Assembly: GCA_003508835.1 (NCBI GenBank)
Contig: PUFA01000021.1
Span: 7,666,501 to 7,730,500 of the forward strand
Length of the DNA stretch: 64,000 nt
From: Eonycteris spelaea
Taxonomy: Eukaryota; Chordata; Mammalia; Chiroptera; Pteropodidae
Reading direction: 5' to 3'
Below, piece by piece: positions 1 through 12,364 of this stretch (the stretch's first letter is position 1; every line of letters starts with the position of its first letter). Position numbers and translations under genes: made by a program. Under the pieces are notes generated by a model. It was not told the origin of the DNA. It searched no databases and worked only from the letters and a program-made list of their open reading frames with translations.

Positions 1-105
1 CGGGGACTGTTGGAGCGATCCCAGTGTTCTAAAACTCTGTGGCACAGCGGTAAATTTACTAAAACTCACTGAACTGTCCACTTAAAATGGGTGAAATTTT
101 AGACA
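1..105 (+). mobile_element. Old L1 3'-UTR fragment
   Basis: The series taaatttactaaaactcact, gaactgtccacttaaaatgg, gtgaaatttta follows the familiar end of old mammalian L1 3' UTRs. A second short piece, aaaatgagtgaattttatga, occurs at 291-310 and may be part of the same or another copy. Confidence 0.5.
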
Positions 106-349
106 ATAGTGCAATCAGAACTTGTTTGACAGATGCAGTTTACAAAACCCTTTGCCATTTGTTATCTCGTTCTCTACCCATTTTGCAGAAGAGGAAACAG
201 GGCCAGCGGTGGTATGTGACTTTCAGGTCTCAGGCCAGTTACAGGCCAGGTGGCCACATTCAGGTTCTGCCCATAGCAGCCCGTCTGCTAAAATGAGTGA
301 ATTTTATGATATATGTTTCACTAAATTAAAATACCTTGCGGCATGAACA

Positions 350-2205
350 TTTTCTATGTCAGGAACTGTATTTGCCATCATTTCCTAAAATTTGTATTGG
401 ACATTTGAGACATTCGTAGAACTAGAACTGGCCGTGACCACCACGTCCTCCTCATTGGCTGCAGTGACCGCCTCGTGGCCAGTCTTGGCTCAGCTGTTTC
501 CTACTCCCTGGGTTACTGTGAAGCAAGTCCCAGTCGTTATACTGTTTCTCCCGTAAATACTTTAGCGAAATGTCGTCTTTTCAGTGATCGCTTGCTGTTC
601 TGTTGTTGGTACCGTAATGCGTTTAAACTCGTCATTGCCCATCGGTCTCTTAGGTCTATCCTATGTAGTGCTTTGGTAAATGATGCTGCAATAGTTACAT
701 TTTTCAGATGAATCTGTGTGCCTGTCTGTTCTCCAGAGCAGCCACTTTTTAGTTGAAGTCCATGACCTAGAACTGTCGCATGGGAGAACCAGTTGCCCAC
801 CAGAGCCTTGAAGGAAAGGTTTAGCAAGATTCGTAGAAGTCTCTCTCAGCTCCCTGTGCGTAATGAAACAGCCCGACCGTTTCTTCTGTTGGAAGAGCGT
901 TCCTTGGAAACCAAGATGTTATTGGCACTCCCCTCCCCGCTTTTTTTTTTTTTCTTATGTAAATTTTATAGGGAAAGGTCTTTAATAAACACCTTGTCAG
1001 CCCTTGAGGCAGTATTTTAGAGTTGTCAGTCTTTCAGTTATCAGAGAGGGAGGAGTGTTGCCATGTCCCCAGCAGAGGGGTCCCTCCCCAGGGTGCTGGC
1101 TGATCCCTCCCTCCCCTGTGATGCAGCACCCAGAGTGGTGGAGGAGTCTGGTGAGGCGAGGGAGCCGGTGCTCAGAGGCTAGGGTGGGGGCTGTGGGGAC
1201 CTGGGGAGGAGGGTGCAGGTGCCCCTGGAGGTGCTGGAGAGCCCTTCCGCTGAGCTGGAAGGATGAGGTGGTCCTGTGCAGAGGGTTGGAAGCCTGAGCT
1301 GGCACGACCATTTAACGAAACTACGTGTCACTTCTTATTATTTCCTCAAAAGAGGAAGAAAGGGAGTGTGTTCCTGTCTCAAAAAGAACCAACACCTCAA
1401 AGATTTGCTGCACAAAGTTCAGCTGTTAACGTGCAGTAGTAGTTAGGGTCTGCCAAATGCTGAATTTGAATAATGAGTAATTTAAACCTATTTATAAACA
1501 TACCTGGTATAAAGCCCATATTCTGAAATGGTTTACTATTAATAACTTTAAATGTACTAACATAAGCAGTCATTGCTGTTGTAAGCTTACGCTGGCTGTG
1601 ACTTAATCTATAATGGAATATACAGTAATTTAAAATATGAAACAATGGGTATTTTGCCATGTGTGACTAAAGGATAAAATATTAGAACAAGAATTTAGCA
1701 GCTGAAGTATGTATCCAAACTTTCCCTTGCAAACTCAGCAATGCTTCTTTTTGTATGTAAATTTGAGATCCATTCTTTAGAAATCAGTAAGAACAATCTT
1801 TTTTATCCCATATGTCCTCTCTCAGCTAGATCTGAGTACAGTTATCAACAGTGTGTGTTTAAGAAACAGAATGTGGGATTTTCTTTTAGTATTGCCATCA
1901 AATCAGTGCTGAGGGAGAAATTCTCAGTGAACTAAAAAGTATAAAGAGCAGTGTAATAGATCAAAGTAAAATAGTGGCTGAAACATATCGTTTATGCTTA
2001 TGAAGAGTGTTCAGAAAGGAAAGAATTAGAAATAGGTGGCATGGACCAACTCCATGCCTTCAAGGACCAGCCGGCAGGTTTCTGAGCGCCTGGAAGACTT
2101 CCCCTCACCCAGGTTGGCCCAGAGTCTGGTTGCTTGGTTCATGGGCTATGTGGTTCCTTCAGAAATGGGCACCCAGCACAGCGGAGCGGCTTCTGCTGAA
2201 CCCTG
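350..2205. other. Intron 1 unannotated stretch
   Basis: No supported gene. It contains a GC-rich, G-run segment (about 1050-1300) and an AT-rich, repeat-free segment (1400-2000). Confidence 0.6.
1182..1213 (+). other. G-quadruplex-type run
   Basis: Four or more G runs, gggtgggggctgtgggg then ggggaggaggg, occur within 32 nt in a locally GC-rich stretch (about 1050-1300). The 97- and 104-codon frames on the two strands here are compositional. Confidence 0.6.
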
Positions 2206-2209
2206 AGTT

Positions 2210-2218
2210 GGGGGGGGG

Positions 2219-2267
<49 letters not shown>

Positions 2268-2295
2268 TGTGTGTGTGTGTGGGGGGGGGAGGGGG
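2210..2295 (+). repeat. Composite G / GA / TG / G microsatellite
   Basis: A 12-base G run (2210-2221) leads into about 22 GA units (to 2265). About seven TG units follow, then G9, A, G5. The overlapping open frames on both strands are low-complexity artefacts. Confidence 0.97.
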
Positions 2296-2764
2296 TTGTT
2301 CCAAGAGGACTAATACGTGACACCTGGTCGTGAAGCACACAAAGGTACTTGGTATTTTTTTCTCTCCTGTCACACAGGTGATTACTAACGTAGCATTATT
2401 TCTGTAAGAAGCAGCTTGATGTCATCACTATAGTGCTTAAGTGGTGACCAGGAAAAAAGGGAAAAAAAGACCTTTCCTCCTTGGTGGCTACAACCTTTAT
2501 TCCTTCAGATGTATTCTCGCCAATGTAGTCAGTATTTGAACATGGAATGCACAGATGCCAATCATATGTAGGAAGAACAAACAGGATTTTTGTATAAAAG
2601 ATTGATATTGAAATAGAATATTAAAATTTTCAATGTTTGAAAAAAAGCAGTTTTGAATTGCTGTAAATGTTTCGCTCGCTACATATGCTCTTATTTGAGT
2701 GTGCTTGTAGTATCACTTCATAAAGCCGACATCTGTTTTTAAAATTCTTTAAAGTCCTTGGTCT

Positions 2765-3015
2765 CGTTCCTTGGCTTGGCCTCTTGCTCCCTTCGCCTTG
2801 AAAGCGACTGCTCTTTCCGAGCGCTCGTGAGTCTCCACGGACGGCTCGTTCCGGCACCGACTCACGAAGGCCCTGGCGTGCGGCTTGCCCGCCCAGACGC
2901 CACACGTGCGCAGACACGTGCATGTGCTGCTGTCACTGAATTCAGGTCCCAGGCATGCAGCGTGTCCCACAGAGTCTGTCCGAAGTTTAAAGGCGAGCCC
3001 GGCCCGTTAACTGCA
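2765..3015 (+). promoter_or_regulatory. CpG island with paired CACGTG boxes, candidate intragenic promoter
   Basis: By eye I count roughly two dozen CpGs in about 250 nt, flanked on both sides by CpG-poor AT-rich DNA. Two CACGTG E-boxes (2903-2908 and 2915-2920) are 12 nt apart. That is a spacing of about one helical turn, typical of USF/MITF/TFE-type paired sites. The island ends directly at the putative first exon. There is no TATA box. Promoter function is inferred. Confidence 0.45.
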
Positions 3016-3021
3016 GCAGGA

Positions 3022-3049
3022 ATGCCCGAGGAGGAGCTGGAGCAGATAG
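3022..3049 (+). CDS. TRIO: Putative alternative first coding exon of TRIO (MPEEELEQI...)
   Basis: An ATG with G at -3 opens nine codons, MPEEELEQI, plus one base. It is followed at once by the strong donor ATAG|gtaagg. The leftover G is exactly the phase exon 2 requires (G|GG, then TTT CGA), so splicing would give MPEEELEQI-G-FRKNDEMK. No in-frame ATG precedes it back to about 2758, and the upstream 250 nt form a CpG island with E-boxes. Direct evidence is the ATG, donor, phase match and promoter-like setting. That it is transcribed as a TRIO isoform is inference. Alternative N-termini are established for the paralogue KALRN. A chance open frame beside a chance donor is the alternative. Confidence 0.45.
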
Positions 3050-3055
3050 GTAAGG

Positions 3056-5685
3056 ATCGTCATTTTTTAAGGACAAAGAAAGAGCCAGTTTTTTATTTTT
3101 CTGAAGGATTGGGGGGACAAAGCAAATGACTCTGTTCCAACCAGAGTACGTCAGGTCTGCCGATCATAGGCAGGAGGATGGGGTTTAGTTCCCCTTTGCT
3201 TTATTTTTTAACTTACAGCTTAGATTTGAATTTGATTTGGGTCAAAAATTTTAAGAAAGCGATTCTTATGATTTTTATTTGTGCAGTGCTCATACTATTT
3301 CATTTATTTTCTAGCAATCAAAAAAAAAAAAAACCCAAGTAGGACAAGCTGTATTTTCTCCATATTTGGATGGAGAAAACGGTGACAAAGTTGAGACTGG
3401 TGGCCTGACCAACTGACTTAGGGCTTAATTGTTTCCGGCCTAAGAAAGGTCTGAGCGTTGTTGAGCAATACTGACAGTCTGTGGTAGAGGAATTCAGAAC
3501 AGGTGAGAGGTTCTTCTCCCAGGGTTTGTGTGTTCTGTACAGATAACCTTACAAACACTGATAAGGATGAGAGCGAAACAAGTCTGTTTTGTACTTGTAA
3601 ATATCAGTCCTCGGAACCGGGGCAGAAGGGCTCTGTGAGTGGAACGAAGGCCAAGGAAAAGACTTTTTCTCCCTCTCACCTTCCTCCCTCCACCGGCTGC
3701 TTCTCACTGCTCTCTCCCGCCCTTTTTAAAAATAAGTGTCAACCTTGTCATTAACCCCAGCAGCTAGCGTGCTACGCCAGCAAGCTCGGTGCTTCGCCTC
3801 GGATGCGATGGCACGCTTACGAACGAGTTAGCCGAGTTTACTTCCAAACCCATTCATGCCAGGTGGACGTTTACTGCCAGTGCATAATGTAACGATAGAT
3901 CTAAGGGTTTAAGACGTGAGTGGTGCAGAAAATATTTCTGTAAATGCTAAATTGAAGGATCTGGGGAGATTTAATAAAAGTGAACATTTAAAATTGTCAA
4001 ATTAAGTGTGGGAGAACAGTTTTAAAAAGGGAAATTTTGTAACTAGTCATAAGCACTCTACTACCCTCAGAGTCCTCCTGCAGTGTGTCTACATCCTCGC
4101 TCCATTTAAGGACAGGTGCCAGAATTGGCACAGGAGGGTTTATTCAACTAAGTGAAGATGTCCCGCCAAGCAAAGACCTCAGCTCATAAAGCGGACTCAG
4201 CATTGTGTCCATATTGAATTGGAGGAGGAAAGAAACAGGATCATTAATGTGTGACTTTTTAATGGCTTTCTGCTTTAACAGACTTAGTTAAAAATTAACT
4301 GACCAAAAGGCCAGTGATCATACCGCGAAAGAGGCTACAGCACAGAGGCGCGTGGGCCGGCTGGTCACAGACAGTGCCTCCTACTGTCCGCTACCTGCAG
4401 TCGGTTAGTTTCTTCCTCTTCCAGTCACGTGCGTGTAGAAACTAGAGGCCTGGGGGACCGGCCATCACCAACGCTGAAATGACTTGGCGTTAGTTGTTCT
4501 CCAGCTAGGTGGGCAGACCGGTAAGCCTCTGTGTCTGTGATCAGGTAACCCCCAGGCCGTAGGGAAGGAGATGCTGCTGGTCCCCAGGCCACTGGAGGCC
4601 TGGGGCTCTGTGTCCAGTCTCACAGGTGTTTGTCCACGTTAAAAACCACAGGCTCCTCTGTTGCTGGCACAGCAGGCGTTTCCTCACCTCCCAGTTTCTG
4701 AAAGGGCACAGCGTGGGCTCAGTTTGGAAGTAAGGTGCACGTGACCAACACGCAGGTCTTTGCAAAGGCTGGGACAAATCTATTCATGTTTACGTCTTCC
4801 ATACCTCCCCAGAAAGTTTGGTAGAAGAGCAGAAGGAATGAAAACCTATTATATTACAAGTTAGAAGTCAACCCCATTGTTACTTTATTTCACCTAATTT
4901 TTTAATGGTTGGATTAACCTGAGGGTTAATTCAGTTTGATTATAATAGGACCTAATTGATTTGTCCGTGACATCCGTCGATGTGCGTGTGTAGACAAGGG
5001 TACGTTCTCTTTATTTCTGACCAGGGTGAAGGAAGTGCCTTAGGTAGTGAACCACACCCCATCTTAGATCATTTTGGCCTCGTTGATTTAAAATCAGCAG
5101 TTATGTTTTCCCCCCCTTTTGCATTATAAAACTTAATATGTTATAGTGACTTAAAAACTTGGAGGAAGAAAGTAAAATGAGAAATTTATCTTTGATGGCA
5201 GTTACTCATATATTTGGTTTTTACCGTACATAATTTAAAAAAAGCTAAATGCTCAGTTCAATAATAAGAATGGAGAAATAAATTTACAAGGTAAAATAGC
5301 CTAGATTTCTTGCTCTTCTAACTTGAGAAAATATGATTTGGAGTTTGTCTTACTGGCTTTTAATTTTGGGATTCCCAAATCTTGTTTATTACAAGTATTT
5401 TAAGTTAAAAATGGAAAAAACTTACCTCAAAAGTGTGCGTTGTTTTAAATATGCTAATAAGAGGGTGCTGGATTGTAGTATTCATTTCTGCCACATTTCC
5501 TTTAGGCACAGTCTTCCGTGGTGGATTTGTTACTCTTGTTTACTGCTGCACACTGTTCATGCTTATTGGCGATAATGACACATTTGATTGTCATCTGGAA
5601 ACGTATCACATTTATTATGCTTTTATATTTTACTTGAATGTACTAGTGATAAAAGCTTGATTTCCCTCTTTGGCCTTCTTTATTT
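3056..5685. other. Intron 1 unannotated stretch
   Basis: No supported gene or repeat. A CpG-containing piece, cgctacgccagcaagctcgg in character, lies near 3770-3840. The remainder is AT-rich. Confidence 0.55.
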
Positions 5686-5689
5686 AGAC

Positions 5690-5830
5690 CTTGGTTTCTC
5701 ATATGTGACCTTGAGAATAGTTAATTTCTCCGAACTTTGGTTTTTTGTCCATAAAGTGGAGACTCTACCAGATGACGCCTAGGGTCTCCCTCGCTCTGAG
5801 ATCCAGTTGCCCCATGAAGTGTGAGAGCTC
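5690..5830 (+). mobile_element. MIR SINE fragment
   Basis: The pattern tgtgaccttgaga, ttaatttctccgaactttgg, ttttttgtccataaagtgga matches the MIR core and downstream region. Confidence 0.55.
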
Positions 5831-6029
5831 ACTTGTGTGCCAGGTCTTTATGTGCAATTTCACCTGTGACATAGGTTAAGTTCTACTGCACGTATGCAGA
5901 AATTAAGAAACCAAATCACTAGTCTTGTTCTTTCTAAGTAGACAATTCAGTTTTGAGAATGGAAGCAAGGTTTCAGAACTGGTCGTTGGTTTATGCTGGT
6001 TTGATTACTTTTCATTGATTTATACTTCC

Positions 6030-6250
6030 GTGATTAAGAACTTGTGTTCTGGAGTCGGCTTTGAACTCATGCCTTCCACCCGATAGCTGTTTGATCTCGG
6101 GCATGGAACTCAGGTTCTCCAGGCTTTTGCTTTCTCCTCTGTAAATAAGGAGTAGCAGTGATGTCTACTTTTTGGTTTTACCAGGAGGGCGCAGTGAGAT
6201 AATCCATGTAGAGCTGGGCACGTAGCAAGAGCTTAACAGAGCTTGGCTGT
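6030..6250 (+). mobile_element. MIR SINE, near complete
   Basis: Motif order is typical of MIR: aagaacttgtgttctggagt, tttgaactcatgcc, tagctgtttgatctcgggca, ttctcctctgtaaataagga, gagataatccatgta and gagctgggcacgtagcaaga. Confidence 0.8.
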
Positions 6251-6254
6251 TGGG

Positions 6255-8450
6255 ATTGCGATCGTGACTTTGTGCTTTGTAGTTGTAGCAAGCTCGAAGA
6301 AACATCTTTCATAAGTTCGGCAGTTTTCTGAATCTGCTGTCAGCATCCATCCCCGTGATCTGGGTTGACTGTGGAAATACTTCAGATGTGGTTTGCTCTT
6401 CCAGGGTTTATGAATGGGCATGGAGCCCCTGGACTGGCTGTCAGCCAGAGTGGTTCACGCTTGTCCAATCAGTGTTAGTTTTGCCTGCACATTTATATTG
6501 ATGAATATTTGAAAAGAAGAAGTGACATATCCAGCGATAAGATGATTTTTATTTTCTTTCTTGTATTCGCTTCACCTTTTGTGGACTAATGGTGTTTGTG
6601 TCATTTGCCTCAGCCGTTAAGAGAGAACTGAGTGGTCATTAGAGTATTGATGGTTTCTTGGCAATAACCTGTGACCCAGCCAGTATTCTGCTCATGTTTT
6701 GATGATGAATGGATTTTTCCAGTGCTAGTGAAAACTCGTCTGGTGCATTTCAGCCGTACCTCTTGGATTTTAGACGCTGTGTATCATATGGCATGCTGTT
6801 GTCTGTGTAATTCCGCTTGTCCTGTGCTGGGGGCAGCAGGATGAAGGCCTGTTTATCTTTGAACACGAGTCAGTGATTTGGGGCAAACTACCTGACAGGT
6901 CCTGATTCAGGTTTGTACTTTTGTTTTTCTTCAGTTTTCATCACTGGCCTATTTCTCTTACTTGGTCAAATACTAATAGTACACTGGTGTGGTAGGTCGC
7001 CAGCCCAAGGCCCCGTGGCCGGGAAAGGGGACTGGCCTTCCTACCTGCTGCCACCTCCCTCAGGACCCGCAGACACATTCGGAAACCCCTGTGCATTGAA
7101 GAGGCTTCCGGGAACCCCGGCTTCTTAGAGTGGGGCGACGTGGGCCGGATGTGTGGGCTGAGGACCAGGTCATGAATTCTTCCAGCATTGTGTACCAGGA
7201 CGTGTAATGGTGTGGATACACAGGTTCTCTGATGATGCATCTCTTTTGGTATATTTTACATATTTCATTCCTTCCATTTTGACTTGATGTTTGCTATGAC
7301 GATTACCTAGAGCCAGGAATTTTAAAAAAATTAACCCACATGCTGGTCACCAAACAGCATGTGACCGTCGTCCGCTTTGAGGCGTCCCAGCTCTGTTTTG
7401 TCAGATCATCGCCAACAGAGTTCGCAGAAAATTCCATCTCTATAGCCCAAGTCTCCTTTTGGGTCCCTGTCATTATGGCAGTTATAGTCGCCTTTTCCTC
7501 TCCTCGTCTCCTCAGAAGAGGGGGGAGTGTTTCGTTTAAATGTCCATGTACCACCCCCATCCCCACCCCAGGTGTAAAGCGTTCCGAGGGTTCCAGGGCT
7601 TTCTCCAGCCAGCAGCCTCAGATACAGTGTGCTCGGTCACAGACACTTTCCGCTGTCACAATTAGATTTGATTTACAGGAGAATTGCCTTTTCTCAAAGA
7701 CGGCAAGGGCATACTTGACCGAATTGATGAGAAAATGGTGAAGGGTAAGTCATGAGCAGCCATGTCACATGTGGGTGACATTCCAGAAGGATGAGAGCCG
7801 TGGGGTCACAGCACTCGGAGGCCCAGATGTGCGTCTCCATGGGACACAGGACGCAACCATGCCACTTCTCACGGAGAGGAGTGTTGTACAGGGGCAATCT
7901 GAACTCTCCCTCCATGCTTTTATGTTACTAATGCTGATAATTGGAAAGTGTAAGGTTTGGGGAAATAGTAACTGACTGACTTCTGTAACTTTGAAATTAA
8001 ACTTTTACAAACATTCAGTAACTTTTAGAAAGAAAACTTTGCTTTTCTTAAACAGGTGTGTTTAATTAGCTGATTTTTAATGTAAGTATAATTTACGTCG
8101 TGTGGGGAGTGGGAAGATTCTCATTGACCGTCTCCAAACAGGTTGGATTTTAAAATGTAACTTTTGAAAAGTATGTAAGGCTCGCCCATGGGGACAGGTA
8201 TTCACTTCATCACACTGCGTCACCAGCTACAGTAAGAATCAGGTGGGGCATACACAGGACAGTTTGATGAAGGGCATTTGTTCTCATTACTTGGGGGACA
8301 GCCGTCTCCCGGAGAGCTCTGCTTTGGCCTCTGTGAACAGCACTTTGTGGTTCAGAACGCTCACCCGGGGGTCTTTAGCTCCATTTCAGTACTGAGGAAA
8401 GATCCTCTTCCTTCCTCCGCACCCCGAACCCGGGAACCGGCCTGCCAGCC
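6255..8450. other. Intron 1 unannotated stretch
   Basis: No supported gene. The 133-codon frame at 7340-7741 has no recognisable domain and no paired splice signals. Confidence 0.55.
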
Positions 8451-8456
8451 CCCAGG

Positions 8457-8728
8457 AACGCTGCGCCCCCATGTTCAGACGCGCCCGGCACCTGGGAACG
8501 CTGCGCCCCCGTGTTCAGACGCGCCCCGCACCCGGGAACGCTGCGCCCGCGTGTTCAGATGCGCCCGGCACCTGGGAAGCTGCGCCCGTGTGTTCAGACG
8601 CGCCCGCACCCGGGAACGCTGCGCCCGTGTGTTCAGACGCGCCCGGCACCTGGGAACGCTGCGCCCCCGTGTTCAGACGCGCCCCGCACCCGGGAACGCT
8701 GCGCCCGCGTGTTCAGATGCGCCCCGCA
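8457..8728 (+). repeat. 40-nt CpG-rich minisatellite, about 7 copies, with higher-order period
   Basis: Tandem copies begin aacgctgcgccc and end cacctggg or cacccggg, at 8457, 8497, 8537, 8577 (38 nt), 8615, 8655 and 8695 (partial). Each contains tgttcagacgcgccc or its tgttcagatgcgccc variant. Copies 2-3 are identical to copies 6-7, so a four-unit block of 158 nt is itself duplicated. The array is open in several frames and yields long arginine/cysteine-rich frames that are not genes. Confidence 0.95.
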
Positions 8729-8734
8729 GAGGGC

Positions 8735-11700
8735 GCGGCTGTTCCGGGCTGTGGTCCTAGGGGGCGCTGCCGCTTTGGGATGCATTTCCGCGGGTCTCAC
8801 GGTCCATCGCGTGTGACACTGGGTTGCCTCCCTGCGCTGTGCCCTGGCGCGGCCCAGGCCTCCTGGTCCTGGTGGCGGGGCGGGCCGTCCGCATCCGCAT
8901 CACCTGTCGTAGGCACGAACACGCGGCGTCCGAGTCTTCGGGGTGGGGTTCGGGACTGCATCGCGGCAGGATCTCCGCGTGAGAACTAAACCAGTGTTGA
9001 ACCACTTCTGGAGGGAATAAGCGATGGGTATTTTTCAAGCCACGGGTGGTTACCAGCATTAAAAACAAAACAAAAACAAATCCTTAGACTGGCACAGGAG
9101 ATATCAGTGCGTTGCCCACACTGAGGGTTGTGAGAGTCACGAAGTCAGTATGTGTGACTTGTGTGTTCGCGTTTTGGGTCGCACTGTAAATGTGTTTCTT
9201 ACTGTGGGTCAAGGTCAGTAAAGTGTGAAAGCCGGTGGAACAGACGTCTCTGAGCTCCTTGTCGCAGTGCCCTTTTGCGTCGTTTGCAGCCCGTGGCCTG
9301 CACACCCGCCAGTAAACCGCCTGCTTCGTGAAGACCATCAACAGCGAACGATGCCGGGAGCCCTTAACGCACTCGGCTGTGCGCTGGATCTCCCGGGGGC
9401 CCGAGGGGTGCGCAGCCCCACCCCAACGGCCCGCCTCCCAGCCTGGCAGGCAGGCGCGGGGCCCTGCGTTCTAGCGGGTCCCCTATGAGCCCAGGCGTGT
9501 GTTTGTGGGACCACCTTTCAGGAAATACTGACCTGCCCGTGCAGGCACGTCAGAGGCTGTATTTTCAGCCTCGTAACAACTCTGAGAGGGGACGCCCTTG
9601 CACCCCCACCTCCGCCTCGCATTGTGCGAATGAGGATGCTGCGGCCCCATTGGCTCCAGTCGGTGGCTTCCGTGGCACCTCGGAGATGCTGAGGGCAGGG
9701 CAGGACTCACGCCCAAGGCAGCCTGCCCTCTTGGAAGGAAGTCAGGTGACGTGAGATGTGACAGGTGAACTGTCCTGACAGTGGTGGTCACCATCAAGGG
9801 ACAACAAAACGAGTTGTAGTAGACTGGGCATGAAGCATTGGTCTTGGAAATACTGTTTCTGCTGTTTCTCGGTGGCCCTTCAGACCCAGGCCCTCCATGA
9901 GCGGAGCTAGGGACAGGAGATGCGAGAGCCCAGACGGGTGGGTGGGTCGGCATGGTGCTCGCTGTCGCATCTCAGGACCCCGGGCCAGCTCTGCCTCCAG
10001 CTTTGGGATCGTAGGTGACAGCTTCACAGCTTGTAAAAACCCAGGACACATGACAGCGTTGAGCCTCGAGAGCTCTTCCAGACTCCACATCCTGAGATTT
10101 AATCTTTTGAAAAATAGTATTCCCTGTCCCTTACCCTGACAGAGCCCACGTGGCTAAACAGAATGTTTGTATGTGTTTCGAGCCCCTCGGGGTGAATGAT
10201 GTGAATAGGATCACATACTGGGGTGCAGCCCCGGCAGACGCTCTGCGTCCCAGAGCTCTCCTGGGAACGAGCCCTCCTTCCCGCAGGGGAGTGTCCCTGG
10301 TCTCCTGTCTGCAGGGCTTGGGAACAAGGTGCTGGAGCAGCTAGGCTGGACCACCCTGTTACAGCACAAGCTCAAGTTCACCTCATTACATAAAGGGAGA
10401 AGAGTTTTCTTTCAAAACCAGGTAACTGTTGCTGCCTGTGTGTGGGCGGGAAATTCTGTCCAGTGGGATTTGTGAGGACAGAGGAGATGGTCACGTGTCC
10501 AGGAGGCTGGGCTACTGCGTATAGCTGTGCACTTCATAGCCCTACAGAGGCACTTTATTTTTAATTTGCAGGTTATCATCTCTCTCTCAGGCATGTGTGC
10601 TCCCTTCTCTTTTTAAAGCTGTAACATTTTATGCTCAAATTCCCATCTAATTTTGGTTTTAATTCTAAGCTGTATTATAGAGATTCATATCCTTTAAAAA
10701 TACTGTTTGACAATCTTTCAGTGTTTAATATACCCAAACCTTTGACTTGGATTTGCATCTGATTAAATTTGTTACCCCTGCTTGATATCTTGGAGAGCGC
10801 ATAACGTTAGATGAGTTATAAGTTACAGCAGACAACACAAAACATAATAAACGAGGGTTATAGAAAAAGCAGAATGGAAGGACTGAGCCATATTTCAGCT
10901 GACAGAAATGATGGTCTTCCAGCTGCTTTCTGGGGACTTGACCCTGTTGGCTGTAGGCATAGAGATCGAAATTATAACTATGGAAGATAATACAGAATTG
11001 AGGACTAGGGCATTAGACCAATTTTTAAATGGAAGAGGAAAAGGTGTAGGATACCAGAATATTGCACATATATGAAGATTAAGGTACATAATATTATATT
11101 AAAATTTACAATGTGTAATTTTAATATGTGTAAAAATGGCTATTGGTCTTTAAAGGTTTAAACTCTTTGAGCCCGTTTCTGTTTCTAAGGATGAAAGGGG
11201 CTGTGCCATGTGGTTTTATTCACCTCAGATGTGCTGAGCAGTGTTCATTGTTTTTTGAAAGCCTAAGGGAAATTACGTGCTCCCTGTGCCAGGACCCCAC
11301 AGGCCACCTGAAGCATGGCGTTTCCTTCATTTTTACTTGAATTTTAGAGAATTGTTGTGGAGTTGTTGGCCGTAACACCCTGATCAAAACGTTAATTGGC
11401 CGTTTTGTAGGTGGGGTAGACAGAAGATTTGGGACACTTCTTAGAGAAAAAGAAGAAAAAGCAGATGGAATTAAAATGTATGGAACCGAATTAGTTTCTG
11501 CCGCTGTGTAACAGGTTTCTGCACACTTGCTGTCTGATGCTTTCTGTGGGTCTGGCACCTGGGCACACAGCATTCCTGGCTTCCCTGCTCGGGGTCTCAC
11601 GGGCTAAGGGCTCTGGAGCTTGGCCACCTCTTCCAAGTTCATTCAGGCTGTTGGCAGAATTTACTTTGTTGTGGGGAAGGGCTGGACCCCCAGGTTCCTT

Positions 11701-12055
11701 GCTGGCATACTGGCCAAGGGTCACTGCCGTCCACTGAGGCCGCTCTCGGCTCCTTGGCACTTGGCCTGCTGTACCATGTGGCAGTTTGCTCTATAGAGGC
11801 TGCTGGGCAACCTCTTCTAAAGTCCTCGCTGATTGGTCAGGCCCAAGGATAATCTCCCCCTTGATTAACTGAGAGCTGAGTTATCCATAGCCTAATCCCA
11901 GGAGTGGCATCCGTGTCCTCGCTGGTCGCACCCCCATACGCAAGGGAAGGGGTGCACCAGGCAGATGTCATGGGGCATCTTAGCTTTCTGCACCGCAGCG
12001 CCCCATGAACACCATCGAACTAATGAGTGACGGGGGGAGAGGGGAAGATTGAGAG
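8735..12055. other. Intron 1 unannotated stretch
   Basis: No supported gene apart from the MIR near 9.5 kb. CpG-rich sequence continues from the minisatellite to about 8990. Confidence 0.5.
9505..9665 (-). mobile_element. MIR SINE fragment
   Basis: tcagcctcgtaacaactctg, agaggggac and attgtgcgaatgaggatgct are the reverse-complement MIR pattern. Confidence 0.5.
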
Positions 12056-12059
12056 TCAG

Positions 12060-12360
12060 CCTCAGGCGTTCCGTGGCAGGGCCGGAGCGCGCGCCCCTTT
12101 GTCGGGGCTGACGGGCGCAGTCTGCGTGTGAGGGGGCGGGGTGGCGTCAGAGGGGAGGTGAGGCGGCGGGTTCCCGCGGGGCCAGGCACAGGAGCCCTGT
12201 GGCAGGGAGCAGGGGGTGGCCTGGGGCAGAGGCGACTCCTGGTGGGCGGCGTGCCTGGGACCAGCGTGGACGTTCTAGTCCCTCCAGCGTCTCCGGTTGT
12301 TGGGCGAGGGTGCGGGCGTTCTCTGGCTGCCGGCGCGAGTTTAGGGGACGGGGACTTCTA
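12060..12360. promoter_or_regulatory. CpG-rich patch with GC box
   Basis: This is CpG-dense DNA (ggagcgcgcgccccttt, gacgggcgcagtctgcg, ggcggcgggttcccgcgggg) with a GC box, gggggcggggtgg, near 12131. No convincing exon follows in the + direction. It could be a CpG island of intron 1; function is unknown. Confidence 0.4.
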
Positions 12361-12364
12361 GCCT

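Noticed and set aside
8278..8989. Long Arg/Cys/Pro-rich open frames
   Set aside because: They are generated by the CpG-rich 40-nt minisatellite, are open in several frames and have no splice or start context.
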